Assembly (NCBI GenBank): GCA_021521415.1
Contig: JAIQDT010006447.1
Span: forward strand, 43,728-107,727
DNA: 64,000 nucleotides
Direction of reading: 5' to 3'
From: Bidens hawaiensis
Lineage: Eukaryota > Streptophyta > Magnoliopsida > Asterales > Asteraceae
The first letter of the stretch is position 1. Each line of letters opens with the position of its first letter. Of the stretch, positions 1-12,621 are shown in pieces. The position numbers and the translations under genes were made by a program. The notes under the pieces are model-generated. The model ran no database searches. It saw nothing but the letters and a program-made list of their open reading frames with translations, and was not told the DNA's origin.

Positions 1-1212
1 TTTAAAACGAGTTTTAATTTAGAATATACATTTAAAATTCATCTCGTTAATTAACATATCAAAATATGATTATAAGCTTGAATATTATATAAACGATTTT
101 ATTTATATAGATATTCTTATTATTTACAATACGGATTTAAAAGATATCTTTATTAATAATAATAATATATTAAACGTACTTTTAATTTTAATTAAACATT
201 TAAAGTAAATATCTTCATATAAATCATAAAGTTTTTATAAATATATATTTAAATATTTTTTTATGTATTTTATATAATTAAATCATGTTATTTAGGATAA
301 AACTTTGATAATAAATTTTATAATAAATATTTAACTTTGGTAAGAATACACTCGATCATCAACTTCCTGAACCTCTATCTAGTTTTAGCTTCGTTATTAA
401 AATCCATATTTATTTCCATAATTATTGTAATTAGGTTTTCTCATCGGTGTTTCCCGAAGAGCATGACTCTTGTTTCCTACCGTATTCATTTATCTTTGCT
501 TATTTACTAAGGTGAGTATCCAACTCCCTTCTTTTACTTATTTTATCTTTTTGGGGACATATGCGTAACTAGATATTTTTATATTATATAATATTCAACC
601 GTAACTGTTTATCCTTGTGTGTATATCTGTAATTGCCTAACTTGCTATTTGCTTACTTGCTTTATTTGAACGCATTTTAAAAGGGTCCATCATTTATAGT
701 ATGATCATACGACTATCTTTGGTAACCGATGTCCATTTTTATGGCAACGGTTTAGCCCTTGCTTGGTAACCAATGTTCATTTGTATGGCAATGGTTTAGC
801 CATATCTTTATTGTTTGGTTGATTTGTTTATGTGCTATGGCTTAACTGTTTATCTCACAGGAACAGTTTGCATTTTTTTATTATTATATATTTCACAAAA
901 CTTGTGTTTTGCTCACTCAACATAGTGTTGACAAAATTATTGTATTTTTAACACATATGCAGGTCACCGTGTGATATGATTGTTTGAAGAAACTTAGGGT
1001 TGCATGCTAGAGAGAATGAACAAGAATTTAAATTTATATTTTGTCTTTACTTATCTTAATTATGGATTATATACTTGGTATTTTACAATTGTTGGATTTA
1101 TTTAATTTGAATTACTAGATATTACAATTTTAATTATTGCATGATGGTACCTTGAGAGTTGTGAGCAATCAGCTCATTCCCCGGCATTTCCGCCGTAGGT
1201 TGGGGTATGACA
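1..1212 (+). mobile_element. L0: 3' part of an LTR (solo LTR or LTR-retrotransposon end), cut by the window edge
   Basis: The stretch ends in a typical LTR terminus, TTGGGGTATGACA, at 1200-1212. It shares three landmarks in the same order with the two better-bounded LTRs in this window (L3, L1). A 'ggtgagt...' run followed by 'tttttggggac' lies at 510-560. A 'caggt' segment followed by a purine-rich stretch lies near 960-1020. The end block has the form 'ttccgc...ggggt.t.aca'. No coding potential is visible. The 5' TG end lies outside the window, so no target duplication can be tested and a complete element cannot be excluded. Confidence 0.5.
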
Positions 1213-2620
1213 TATATATTACATGTTAACCTAATCATGTTTTAAGATATCTTTTAACTCCAAACTAGCTTAAAGGACATCCATTGTTATTGCCTTCCGG
1301 TCTCATGAAAAGTTGTGGGATCTCACTACCCATAACTGGGAGTATATATTTCCATTTACAAAAACATAAATTGGAATTGTGTTAATCATTTCATTGATAC
1401 ATCAAATGGATTCGAAGCGAAAATGATATTAGTCTTGGATTAATTATCTCTCACCTTTTACTTTAAAGTTTAGTTCATTTAATTTTATATCTTGTCTTTA
1501 TAGTTCAAAATCCCCTCAACTTTTGGTTTGACTAAACAGTAACTATATTATGCAAATGGTAGATACACTTATATATTGTACGTAGTATGGTCAACGTAAA
1601 AATCATTTTATTTTTAAATTTAAATGAGAATTGTTTCAAGCTTTCATGGGTAAGTTTAACAAACAAGTTTGTTTTAACGGGATGTGATTTACATTTTTAG
1701 ATCATATCGCCCGGATAGTTAGGCTAGAGTTTATGATATTCTCAACATCTCTTAATTGTATAAGTTTAGGATAAGCCTTGGAAATACAACATTTTCATCC
1801 ATTTTACTCTTTATTTCTTCTTATTTTTCTTCCATCTATTTTTTTTTCCTTTCGTTTAATGGAACTCAAGAACACAATTTTCTCCAATTTTCTTTCTTGT
1901 CTTTATCTAGAAAAAACCTCTATAACACAACAATTTTTTTCTTTCCTTCAATTTCATTTTTTTTCCATCAATAAATGAACTCGAGAACACAATAGTCCTT
2001 TATTTCTACTAAGTAGACAAGTTTTATGTATGACTACTATTGGACGTCACGATCATCACAATGTTTATATGCCCGCACATATGCATAGTTAACTTTAATG
2101 TGTTTCATACGAACATACAATATGAACTAAGATATGGGTTTGCATAAAGGTTTATAGCATGTCTCTATTGATTTTAGAATAGTTAACATAAATTTACAAA
2201 CTTTAACCATGTAGGCGCTTAAGGATTATTTGCATTCAAAACGTTTATTTGAATGTATTCAGTTCAAAATAACTTTATAAGGGCTAGAGTCATAGGATCT
2301 CGCCTTAACGTTAAATCGTGTGATTAATTAATCTTCTCGACTGTAATCGCCTCCCTATTGCTTCTATGTAAACCTAAGTTCCTACCGAGACACAGTATTC
2401 CCTAAAATACAAATCTTCTGTATTCAATACTTGCTAACCATAAAAATTCGTTCTCTAACCATAAGTCTCACAGTATCACATAATGAATACTAACCATATG
2501 ACTCATATGGGTTGTTGTCGAAAACCAATATTAACCTGTTTACTTTGTTTTAAACCCCACGAGCTGATTCTCCGTATTAGTTGCAAATATTGGTGACGGG
2601 TCGAGTTCATCATCTTGTCT
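1213..2620. other. AT-rich intergenic DNA, no gene seen
   Basis: No coding region with a recognisable domain or codon pattern is visible on either strand. The short open frames near 1756-1978 are Phe/Ser-rich translations of a T-rich tract. Confidence 0.6.
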
Positions 2621-3210
2621 CTTATCTAAGGTAGTGTTTGGTATGCAGGAATGACAGGGGAATAGAATGATTCATTGCGTGAGAATATGAAAAAAGTGGT
2701 GTTTGGTTAGTTAAAGAAATGAAATCAACCATTACGCAAGGAATCTCATTCCATCAACCCCCCCCCCCTTTTATCCCATTCATCTTTAACCATACTTTCT
2801 CAACGCCACCACATGACAACAACTACCTTCACCACTGTCGTTGTCAAACCACCACCACCATCGCCACCGCCCCTGCTTCCACCGCAACCACGACCGTCGC
2901 CTCCGCCGCCACCATTGCCATCGCCAAAGCTATCATCAGTCACCACGGCCTTCAGCATTGCAATTTTATTTAGGTAAAAATAAATGTATATTTTGATATA
3001 GGAGTATTTTTATTATTTCTAGGTATTTCATTCATACACTTTTTTGTGAATACCAAACAACATAAAGTAATAACTCATTTTATTCTCATAGGTTAACCAA
3101 ACAAGACAGAGGAATTGTAATGATTCATTTCATTCATTTATCTATTTCATTCATTCTCTCACTCCATTCCTTTTCTATTTCATTATCTTCAACCAAACAT
3201 ACCTTAAATG
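2621..3210. repeat. MITE-like repeat with TIR-like ends (copy 1)
   Basis: The left end, AAGGTAGTGTTTGGTA, is the near reverse complement of the right end, ACCAAACATACCTT. Both ends are followed by 'gaatg/attcatt' rich sequence. The centre is a CCACCA/GCCGCC-like trinucleotide-rich tract that generates false open frames. A diverged second copy with the same layout lies at 35337-36030. I could not fix a target duplication. Confidence 0.5.
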
Positions 3211-3527
3211 TTTCTGCCTTTAACAATGTGTGTGGTTAATTCTCCCACACCGGCACAGGTGTGCCTTCTACATTGCACAAGTCTATCTACATCTAGAATG
3301 ATCGTGCATTTAATCATGCACATTTATGCCGATCATCCTGCTTTCTTACAAGATTGTGCACTCTTGTCGCATGATCATCTCCCTACATAGCCATGATCTT
3401 GCACCCCCAATCTCCCTAATTATAAACTAAATTCTAGACTAGTATCAAAAATATAAATTAAAACATAAGCTATAAGGCTTAGGTTATTAAATTTTACCTT
3501 CCAACACCGGTCTTCTTAGATTCTACT

Positions 3528-3964
3528 CAGGCCCGGCTCAAAGGAGGGCGACGAACACAGACCCACTCTGTAGAGAGACCCATAATTTTTTTAAAAAATA
3601 TATACATATTTATATTTTATATATAATTTTGTTTTAAACAAAAAGGCTACAAAATAGCTCATTGATTGAATGAAAAGATTGATAGACTTTAGAATCAAAG
3701 GTCATTGGTTCAATTCCCACAAGTCAATGATCGATTTTTTTAAATAAAAACTTTAATTTGTGTTTTATATGAGTCATTTTAGTAACTTTTCTATTATTAT
3801 TATTATTATTATTATTATTTGGTCCATTTTGAGCTTTTGAAAGGGAAACCTACTGGTAAAATTGTCAAATGAACTATCACATAATTGAGAACACGATTTT
3901 AGGGGTCTGCATTTTTACTCGTCCCAGACCCCAAAATTTTAAGATATTCTCGGAAACGGCCCTT
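3528..3964. mobile_element. hAT-type MITE with 8-bp target duplication
   Basis: The element is flanked by a perfect direct repeat, ATTCTACT, at 3520-3527 and 3965-3972. An 8-bp duplication is the hAT superfamily signature. The ends are CAGGCCCGGCTC and, read inwards from the right, AAGGGCCGTTTC: imperfect terminal inverted repeats of the CAGGGCCG kind. At 437 bp with no open frame, it must be non-autonomous. It contains an ATT microsatellite near 3798-3820 and a tRNA-like segment. Confidence 0.75.
3650..3722 (+). other. tRNA-like segment (possible A and B boxes) inside the hAT MITE
   Basis: GGTTCAATTCC at 3707-3717 matches the Pol III B box consensus. TAGCTCATTGA about 50 bases upstream (3655-3665) resembles an A box. 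The flanks do not pair into an acceptor stem, so this is not a functional tRNA. It could be a SINE-like head captured by the MITE, or chance. Confidence 0.25.
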
Positions 3965-3972
3965 ATTCTACT

Positions 3973-4498
3973 CGATAGTCTTCTGTTTCCAATGCTAAAT
4001 CACCACCCAATAAAACTCTCTTACTCACTCCAAAAAACATTAGTATGCCAAAAGGTTTATTTTGATATGCCTTCGCATCAACGTGTATCCCCATTAAACC
4101 TAAGTACACCAAAATAATTATAAGTGGCTTCGACATTTCTACTCAACTCTCAAATCAGAAAACGATCAATGCAATAAAAAATCTAATAAATTGAAGAGGT
4201 AGGATCCCAGACCCACCTAAAAGGAATACAAGCCTCCGTGGGAGGATTCACACTTTCCTCGAAGCAATGTTGCTTACCATAAATCCGACAACTTAGAAGG
4301 AACGTGACGTGGGAAGAGGCCCCACCTTAAGCCACACATCACCTCCGACATTCTAGAAGGATTAACTTCAAAGATCATCCTAAGCATGACACAAAAAAGG
4401 AGTATCTCGATGAATGGGAATTCCATCTAATAAAGAGACGACAACACATCATCAATAATACTTATAGTACGAATGTCACCATCAGTCAACTGGTTTAC
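3973..4498. other. Intergenic DNA, no gene seen
   Basis: No supported coding region. The stretch at 4190-4400 is more GC-rich than its surroundings but shows no domain or terminal structure I recognise. Confidence 0.5.
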
Positions 4499-5584
4499 CC
4501 ACCTGTGATAACCGAGCTTTTTAAGACTAATATTGTGATAATGTAATCTGTGTTTATCGTGTAATCTAATATTATGGAAAATAAAATAATAATATTTTAG
4601 TCTAAAGACTCCAAGAATATAATTATTATATTTTATTGTGTTCAAAAAGTTAAGTATTGGCGCGTATCGAATACTGCTCAAACTGACACTGACAGCGACT
4701 CGGGTAAGGTTAAAAGTCTAAATAAATTCCTAAAGGTTGGAAATGACCTAAAATAGTATAAATTCAATAAATATATTAATATTAAGCCATAAACATAATT
4801 TTAGAATGTTCGATTCGTGAAATTTAAAAAATAAGCGAGTAGAAGCCGGTACCGCAGATCGTAAGGACCCGAAACCAACTAACTCCTAAAATTTACATCT
4901 TTATATGGTTTCGAAGCTAATTTTATAAGAAATTTAGATATGTGATTGGTTTTGCATAAAACTAATCTAACTAGTTGTATTTTATAAAATAAGATCAAAG
5001 GGGTAAATAAAATACATGTTTAATAATTAGATAAAAAAAACATAAAACCACCCCCACTACCTCCCTTAGCCGTCCACCTTCACCCTAAACCTAGATGGAG
5101 TGTGTTGTAATCCTTTTGTTATTCCAAGTAATCTCATGTTGCATGCATCAAGACACATGCCCTTGGAAATCTCATTATAACCCACTTCACCTCCCAACAC
5201 AAACCACCGCCCCACTCTCTTCCTTCCTCCCTCCTTCTTACGGCCGAACACCCCCCCCCCCCACCCCTTCTCTCTCTTCCATTTTCATATTAACACATAG
5301 AACATAATCAAAACCCCCCCTAATATCAAATAAAGAAAGATGAGCTAGAAGCAAGGATAGGAAGATACAAGCTTTGAGCATACACCAAGAGACCATCAAA
5401 CTTACTTCCTTGTACCTCTCTCTAAAACCCTAAGGTAAAATCCAAAACCCTAGTTTCATTCTTTAAGTATTGGATGCAAAATACTTGTTCTTGCATCTTA
5501 AAAGGGTTCACACAAGCAACCAAACCCTTAAACTCATGTAAAATGGAATATTACAAAGTGAGTATGTATGCATGTATGACCCGT

Positions 5585-5738
5585 GGGTTGTGTGTGTGTG
5601 TGTATGTGGAACCCGAATCCACATATGCAAACATACACACATGCATATCACTTCCATATTCATATTTGTTAAGCTTGGTTTGGTGATTTTAAGATCTAAA
5701 AGATTAAAAATGAGTTTAAAAAGTGAGAATACAAAGAG

Positions 5739-5772
<34 letters not shown>

Positions 5773-5775
5773 CCG
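5585..5775 (+). repeat. TG and AG microsatellites within L1
   Basis: A TG run lies at about 5588-5602, and a TA run followed by an AG run at about 5739-5772. They explain the His/Thr/Tyr-rich and Ser/Leu-rich false open frames on both strands here. No gene is supported anywhere in the L1 sequence 4504-8162. Confidence 0.8.
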
Positions 5776-8162
5776 TGAGTTAGAGAGAGTATGAATATGG
5801 ATAAGTTCAAATGGTTAATGTTACATGCATGTGTGTATTTTGATGAGTTATACTTGAATATTGATATGTATGCTTAAAGATTGATAATACATATGAGATT
5901 CTTGACAAAGAAATGAGATTAATATAATAACAATACAAGATTGGTAATAATATTAACTTAAATATATGTTCTTGTTGGTAGAAACACATAACTATACATG
6001 CATGTAATCAACTTAAGATCTTTATGTGTAAACTTTGAATTGTTACTAGTAAACTAGTTGATATTATTTTGAAAATAGTTTATATTACTTTGAAAATATT
6101 TGACAAAGATTAATAAAATAATATTGATAGGTTGAAAAACAAGAAAGTAAAAGGTATACAAAAGTTGTCATAAAAAGCTAGGATAAATCTTGGAAAAGTA
6201 ACATTTTGATATAAATAATAAAAACAATAAATATGCTACAAAAATAATGTAATTAAATCTGATTTTTATAAGTATAATTAATGTCACAAATCATTAGAAA
6301 ATAATATCATAAGTGTAGTAAATATTGTATGACATAATGAACTTATGATATGACATAAATACATGTCTTTAGTTAATAAAAATATGATTATTATGAGGTA
6401 ATATTAAATCTGGAAATTTATATATTTTTGCATGTTTATAATAATTAGATTTGGTTTGTTATATGCTATACATGTTTTATTTGGTCTAAAATGAGTGTTG
6501 GTTACTTAACTAGTCGAAAAATCGGCTTTTTAACGCAAACCGACAAGGATTTAATGAGCTGAAATGAAACAGCCCCTAAAACCTAAAAACTTATATAAAT
6601 TACAACATATAATATGTGTAATGTGGTCAAGATGATAAAACTTTACAATAAACGAGTCGCGTCGCGAAAGACGACGCGAAAACGTTAAAAATGACCATTT
6701 TTACTAAATTTAAACTAAACCGACAACAAATATATTTTTTTATAAAATAAATTATAAAAACACATTTACTTCAGCTATAAACTATATTTTTACTTAAAAA
6801 TATTAATTTTCAATAAAAACATTAGACGATTCACCGTTAAACGCTAAACCGACAAAACCGGTAAAATATCACTAATTAACATAAGTATTGTAAATTTTGA
6901 AAGACTTAAATAATTCAGAAAATAAAAAGATGTTTTACCATAATTACATTTAAATTTTTAATTAATAATCAATAAACAATTTTAAGAAATTACCTAAGTG
7001 TTTTATTTGCATAATTAATAATAATGTGTATATGAATATATATGTTAGTAATATAGAAGTATATATATATATAATACATGTGTATACATATATATATATA
7101 CATATATATATAAATGCTTATGATATTTGTGTTGGTGAATATATAATATGGACTTAACCAAACCAAAGCCGTCAGTGGGTCGTTGAACACTAAAACTGAT
7201 AAACAAGTTAAACATTTTGAAAAGACTAAAATAGTGGTGTGAACGCTTTAAGTTGAAAGAACAACTTAAGGTTATTGTGGGAATAAATTATTAAAAAAAC
7301 GTGTACTAAATGAATAGGACACGAGACGTGAACGAAAACCGATAGTAACGGTCAAGGTGAGTTTCTCAGAAATCCCCACCATTTTAAATGTTTTAATGAT
7401 TTATAATTTTTTGGGGGAAAACACCTTTGTGTCAAAACACATTTTATTTTAACAATTGTGGTATTGTAAGGACTTTAAACTGACCGAAATGAGTGAATAT
7501 TGTCGGGCTGATGAGACAGTGGATCCACAGCTCTTATAATCATTAACTTGTGAAAGGCAGAGAAATATTGGTAGATCTATCGGGTGACGCCCTATCACCA
7601 CCGGTCGCGCCAGTGGGGTAAATGATAAATATTTTGAATTATTTTTCGTTTTGATTATAGGTTTAGTAGTATTACATTTGTTATATTCCTTGCTAGTTTA
7701 TAACTATCACATATTGTTGAAGAATAAAATGTTATATTTTGAGAACTATCGTTATGAGACGAAAGGTGTCCATTTGTTTTGTCGGTGAGGCGACTACTGT
7801 ATATGATATTTTAACACAACTTTCGTGTAAGTTGGCCTTGGCCTAGTGGGGGGAAGGTTAGATATTAATATGGTTTTGTATAGACAAAATAGTTTCACAA
7901 TAGAGAAAGTAAAATTTTATGAAAATAAAATTTTATATTACTGAGAACTCACCAACCATTGTGTTGACGTATATTTTAAACGTGTTTTTCAGGTAAAGAG
8001 AAATCTGGAGCCTCGTGAAGAGAATGTGGGAAAATGGGGGAACTATAGATCCCGCCAGTTGGACATAATGTTTTAAATAAATTGTACTATGATGACTTGG
8101 AATTTTAGCTTCCAATAATAAATGTCCAACTTGTACATTAATTATGTGTGTGTTTAAATATT

Positions 8163-9777
8163 TTTCACAACCCCCGACCCCTATACCCTGAGAGGGAAGC
8201 CGTGAAAATTGATTGGTGGTATCGATGTTTATTAAATTATTTTGCAGCCGAATATTTCATTAGAACCGTAGTTAGAAAAAATGATCAGAGTTAAAAAACA
8301 CCATGATTATTATTATGATAAACCGGGAATTTAATCCATTTTGATACAAACATAAGTTTTATAGGGTTAAACCCTAATTTACAAAACACGTTTCTTTATT
8401 CTGGTGACAAGCCACTTATTTAAGCTGGAAGCCCGCAGGCATCATTCCTTTGTCTCTAACGAGTCACCTGAAACATGTTTAAAATATTTGAACAACAAGA
8501 AATAATGGTGAGTACATTCATTTGTAAATGACACATTTTACATTTACAGCATTAAGATGTTTTAATATATGTCTGCTTACAAAGTACCGAAAGGTACTTT
8601 TCACTCGACCGTATCTATGACTGTGGTCATATTACTTATTAGCTAACACTTGTCCAATAAGTAACGTGTAATAGACCAGTAGGCAAGCCTTATATACAAA
8701 TCCCCACAATACCAGTAGTAACCATCTCGTAAGTCTACAGAGACTTAATCACTGTAATGTATTTAAAATACTTTAAAAATATATTTAAAAACATTTTGAC
8801 CATTTGCCATGAGTTTTATAGGTTTTGAAATCATCACGACAGTGTCGGAAAAACAGTTGTCTCATGCAAATGTGAGTAGTACAAAAACTCGAATGTCTCA
8901 CCTTGCAAGTTTACAATTTAAAGAACGCCTCTTGGTATTAAGCACCTAGGATAAACACAATGTAGTATACCTAGATTAGTATAAAACCAATAATCACAAG
9001 AGTAGAAACTTTACACGATGGCACAATGTCTTACCTTAACAGGCAGAGCTTTTGGATTCGCGTATGTTTCTTTCCATCGGATAGGATATCGTAACGATAA
9101 TTCGGGTATTATACTATACTCTTTTATATATGTGTGTGGAAATTCAGAGAGAGAATCATAATTTTGGTGCAAGGAATGAATGTCCCGTTTGCTTTTTTTT
9201 TATTTATAGATGATTTTAGACCCCATCGCGATACGCGTTGGCCATAAACAAAAGGCGTCTCGTATCACGAAGAATCTTGTAGCTTCGCTTAGTCAGCCAT
9301 AGGCATGCTACGTGGCACGTGACATGGCATGCAACGTGTCTCATCTGCGTAGCGTCCACGTCGCGATACGCGATGGTGTTACTTTTGATAGATCATCGTG
9401 TATCGCTACGCCGCAATGTTTCTTGATAACTTACACGTCATCGCGCCATCAAAGTCCGCCATCAAAGCGCCACATTGCGTCTATCGCACTTCGCCCGAGC
9501 CCAAGCCCTTGCCCGTGTGCGTGTGCGTTCGGGTGCTTCGCACTCTTCGCTATGACCACTGGGTGTGATTTGTCTTATAAGAACATTAACATATGAATTT
9601 TCTTTCTTATAAAGAACTCACTAGTTTTATAATCTAGCGATGTGGGACAAAGACTTACACTCCTATTTATACCATGGTGGAAGGCTCTCCTTTTCCTTCA
9701 TCCACCAATGTGGGATGGATTTTTCTCTCCTTTCATTTCCTTACTTTTTCCTTAAATTTATTTTGTGGTTTGTTATA
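8163..9777 (-). repeat. L2 3' LTR (1615 bp)
   Basis: It pairs with the interrupted copy 15530-16015 plus 30879-31944. A TATA box on the minus strand (reverse complement of CTTTTATA at 9121-9128) marks the start of R. U3 lies at 9129-9777 and contains a CpG-rich block at about 9222-9420. The open frame at 9312-9596 is a by-product of that CpG-rich block and not a gene. Confidence 0.88.
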
Positions 9778-9982
9778 GTCTCCCCTCCTTATTTTGAATC
9801 TCGTCCTCGAGATTTACTTGGAATAAGTGTGGGTACTTCCGTTTCAATTCTGATTCCAATTCCCAAGTATATTCTGGCCCAGGTTTTGAATCCCACTTCA
9901 CTTTGACCAGAACTATTCTTTTATGTTTGAGTTTCTTGATCTTTCTATTATCAATTTGCAAGGGTTTCTCAACGAATTTCAA
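9773..9982 (-). pseudogene. L2 pol C-terminus: chromodomain-like tail
   Basis: This frame carries the KFVEKPLQI ... VKVKWDSKPGPEYTWE segment and an ending in YPHLF, the C-terminal chromodomain-like module of plant chromoviruses, which is thought to steer integration toward particular chromatin. It follows the integrase in the same element, but a stop near 10079 and further breaks separate it. The last codons are encoded by the polypurine tract, and the stop lies just inside the 3' LTR. It cannot be expressed intact with the rest of pol. Confidence 0.75.
9778..9795 (-). promoter_or_regulatory. L2 polypurine tract
   Basis: On the minus strand this reads AAAATAAGGAGGGGAGAC, immediately before the 3' LTR. 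It primes plus-strand DNA synthesis in LTR elements. The end of the pol reading frame runs through it. Confidence 0.8.
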
Positions 9983-10306
9983 CTTTTCATTTACCTTTAT
10001 ATCTTGAAGGGGTACTTTTAGTGATTTATCAGCTAAACATTTCCTTAAGTTACTTACATGAAATACATCATGTATACCTTACATTTCCTCTGGTAATTCT
10101 AGCTGATTGGCTACTGGTCCAATTCGTTTGATAATTTGAAATGGTCCAACGAATCGTGGATTTAACTTTCCTCTCTTTCCGAATTGGATTACTCCTTTCC
10201 ACGGAGATACTTTCAGTAGTACCTTGTCTCCAACTTGAAATTCCAATGGTTTGCATCGATGATCCGCATAACTTTTCTGACGATCTCGTGCGGTCTTTAA
10301 TCTCTC

Positions 10307-10885
10307 CTAAACTTGATTTATTCTGTCAGTACTTTCTTGAATGATTTCAGGACCTGATAATTGTTTTCCTCCTATTTCTGCCCAACACACTGGAGTTCTG
10401 CACCTTCGTCCATAAAGGGCTTCAAATGGGGCAGTATTAATACTTGTATGATAACTGTTATTATAGGAGAAATCTATTAGTGGTAAATGGTCATCCCAAT
10501 TTCCACCAAAATCTATTACACATGCTCTTAGCATGTCTTCCAATGTTTGTATGGTCCTTTCACTTTGACCATCAGTCTGTGGATGGTATGTTGTGCTCAA
10601 GTTTAGTTTTGCTCCCATAGCTACTTGGAAACTTTTCCAATAATGAGAAGTAAAACGGCTATCCCGATCAGATACAATGGATAATGGAACTCCATGTAAT
10701 GAGACAACTTTGTCTACATATAGCTTAGCTAATTGTTCCATTTTGAAAGTTTCCTTAATTGGTATAAAATGAGCTGATTTTGTTAATCTATCCACAATTA
10801 CCCAGATTGTGTCATTACCTCTTCTTGTGGTAGGTAATTTGGTAACAAAATCCACTGTTAGAAATTCCCATTTCCATTCTAGCAT
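10307..10885 (-). pseudogene. L2 integrase catalytic core (gypsy type)
   Basis: A 192-residue open segment of the DDE integrase. The first Asp lies in TVDFVTKLP, the second in VSDRDSRF, and the Glu in [16 protein letters not shown]; all three catalytic acids are visible. [11 protein letters not shown] is the usual gypsy integrase signature. It ends at a TAG where relatives continue into the C-terminal domain (ERLKTARDRQ follows in frame). Upstream, the zinc-binding H2C2 region is destroyed by tandem TGA TGA codons (plus-strand coordinates 10991-10996), where relatives usually have two Trp. Confidence 0.85.
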
Positions 10886-11269
10886 TTCTAATTGTTGAAG
10901 TAATCCTGATGGCTTTTGACGTTCTGCTTTAACTTGTGAACAAGTTAATCATTTTGAAACATAACTAGTTATGTCCTTTTTCATTCCTATTCATCAATAG
11001 ATTTTCTTCAAATCTTGATATATTTTATCTCTTCCAGGATGCATTGTGTATTTCGATTTATGGGATTCTTCGAGAATCTTTTCTCGTAATCCTCCTATGA
11101 TTGGTATCCAGATCCAATTCCCCATTCGAAGAATTTCATCATTTCCTTTGACAAGTAGATCAATGGTACCATTTCTTTTCTCATTAGCAATATTATTTTC
11201 TTCTATTGCTTGTTTCTGAGCATTCTTTACATCATCAATTAAATTGATTTGAAGTTCTAACCTTAAAGC

Positions 11270-11611
11270 TCACACTCTTTTAGGCTTCTCATGCTCTTTT
11301 CTGCTTAATGTATCGGCTACTATATTAGTCTTGCCCTCACGATATTGGATTTCACAATCATAGTAACTAAGAATTTCCATCCAGCGTCTTTGCCTCATGT
11401 TAAGCTCCTTTTGCCCAAAAATATACTTTAAACTTTTATGATCTGTGAATACAGTAAACTTACTACCATATAGATAGTGTCTCCAGATTTTTAGGGCAAA
11501 AATTATTGCTCCCAATTCTAAATCATGTGTTGTGTAATTCTCTTCATGCTTCTTTAACTGTCTATATGCATAAGCAATAACTTTTTCACGTTGCATTAGT
11601 ACACATCCCAA
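11270..11611 (-). pseudogene. L2 RNase H domain
   Basis: A 113-residue segment with [20 protein letters not shown] and [14 protein letters not shown], followed by [11 protein letters not shown] and the end motif ADTLSRK. This is the RNase H domain that follows the reverse transcriptase in gypsy pol. It removes the RNA strand after first-strand synthesis. It is separated from the RT segment by in-frame stops, including a TGA just upstream of its start, so it is a relic. Confidence 0.85.
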
Positions 11612-11887
11612 TCCTGATTTAGAAGCATCACAACAAACTGTGAAATCTTCAGTTCATTCTGGCAGTGCAAGTATTGGGGCGTTTGTTAACTTTTGCTTCA
11701 AAGTTACAAAAGCTTCTTTTTTCTTAGGTCCCCATTCAAACTTGACATTCTTACACGTTAACTTGGTTAACGGAACTACTATTCGGGAAAAATTTTGAAT
11801 GAAACGTCTATAATATCCTGCTAATCCCAAGAAACTTTGAATTTAAGTAGGAGTCTTAGGAATTTCCCATTTTGTAATAGCTTCTAT

Positions 11888-12487
11888 TTAAGAAGGGTCC
11901 ACGTGAATAACTTTATGTTTAATCAAGTGTCCTAGAAACTGTACTTCCTGTAACCAAAACTCACACTTTGAGAATTTAGTGTAAAGCTTCTCTTTCCTCA
12001 ATAGTGTCAAAAGCATATGAAGATGTTGGACATGATCTTCACTAGTTTTGGAATAAATGAGTATATCTTCTATAAAAACGATTACAAATTTATCCAAATA
12101 TGGTTTACATATTCGGTTCATCATATCCATGAATGCAGCTGGTGCATTGGTTAAACCAAACGGCATGACTGTAAACTCATAATGACCATATCTTGTTCTA
12201 AAAGCTGTTTTAGAAATATCTTCTTCTTGCACTTTTAATTGGTGGTATCCTGAGCGTAAATCGATTTTAGAAAAATATCGAGCTCCTTGGAGTAGATCAA
12301 ATAAATCATCAATTCTTGGTAAGGGATACCAATTCTTAATTGTGACTTTATTCAATTCTCTATAATCGATACACATACGCATTGACCCATCTTTCTTTTT
12401 GACAAACAACACTGGTGCTCCCCAGGAGCAAGGTCGTATAAAACCTTTTTCTAGCAATTCATCTAATTGCTTCTTTAATTCTAACAT
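11888..12487 (-). pseudogene. L2 reverse transcriptase domain, catalytic motif altered
   Basis: A 199-residue RT segment with [64 protein letters not shown] and FLGHLI: gypsy-type fingers and palm. The catalytic box reads [10 protein letters not shown], while almost all gypsy elements have F-[IVL]-D-D, so the first catalytic Asp has become Glu (minus-strand GAA near 12070). A TAA at 11888 ends the frame where the domain should continue. Confidence 0.9.
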
Positions 12488-12621
12488 CTCTGTTGGAGCT
12501 AATCTATATGGTGCTTTAGCAACTGGTGCTATTCCTGGTATTATATGGATTCTGAATTCAACTTCACGATTAGGCGGTTTTCCGGGTAAATCTTCTTGAA
12601 AGACATCAGAATATTCCGATA

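Noticed and set aside
1756..1978. Two overlapping Phe/Ser-rich open frames
   Set aside because: Translations of a T-rich tract; no domain, no promoter, and neighbouring DNA is repeat-like.
2719..2973. 84-residue Thr/Ala-rich open frame
   Set aside because: Produced by the CCACCA/GCCGCC core of a MITE-like repeat.
5508..5810. 100-residue minus-strand open frame
   Set aside because: Made of TG, TA and AG microsatellites inside the L1 LTR.
4504..8162. A host gene inside L1
   Set aside because: All open frames there are short and low-complexity, and LTR ends with a target duplication explain the segment.
9312..9596. 94-residue open frame, with a similar frame at 31520-31735
   Set aside because: Both lie in the CpG-rich U3 of the two L2 LTRs; they are LTR sequence, not a gene.
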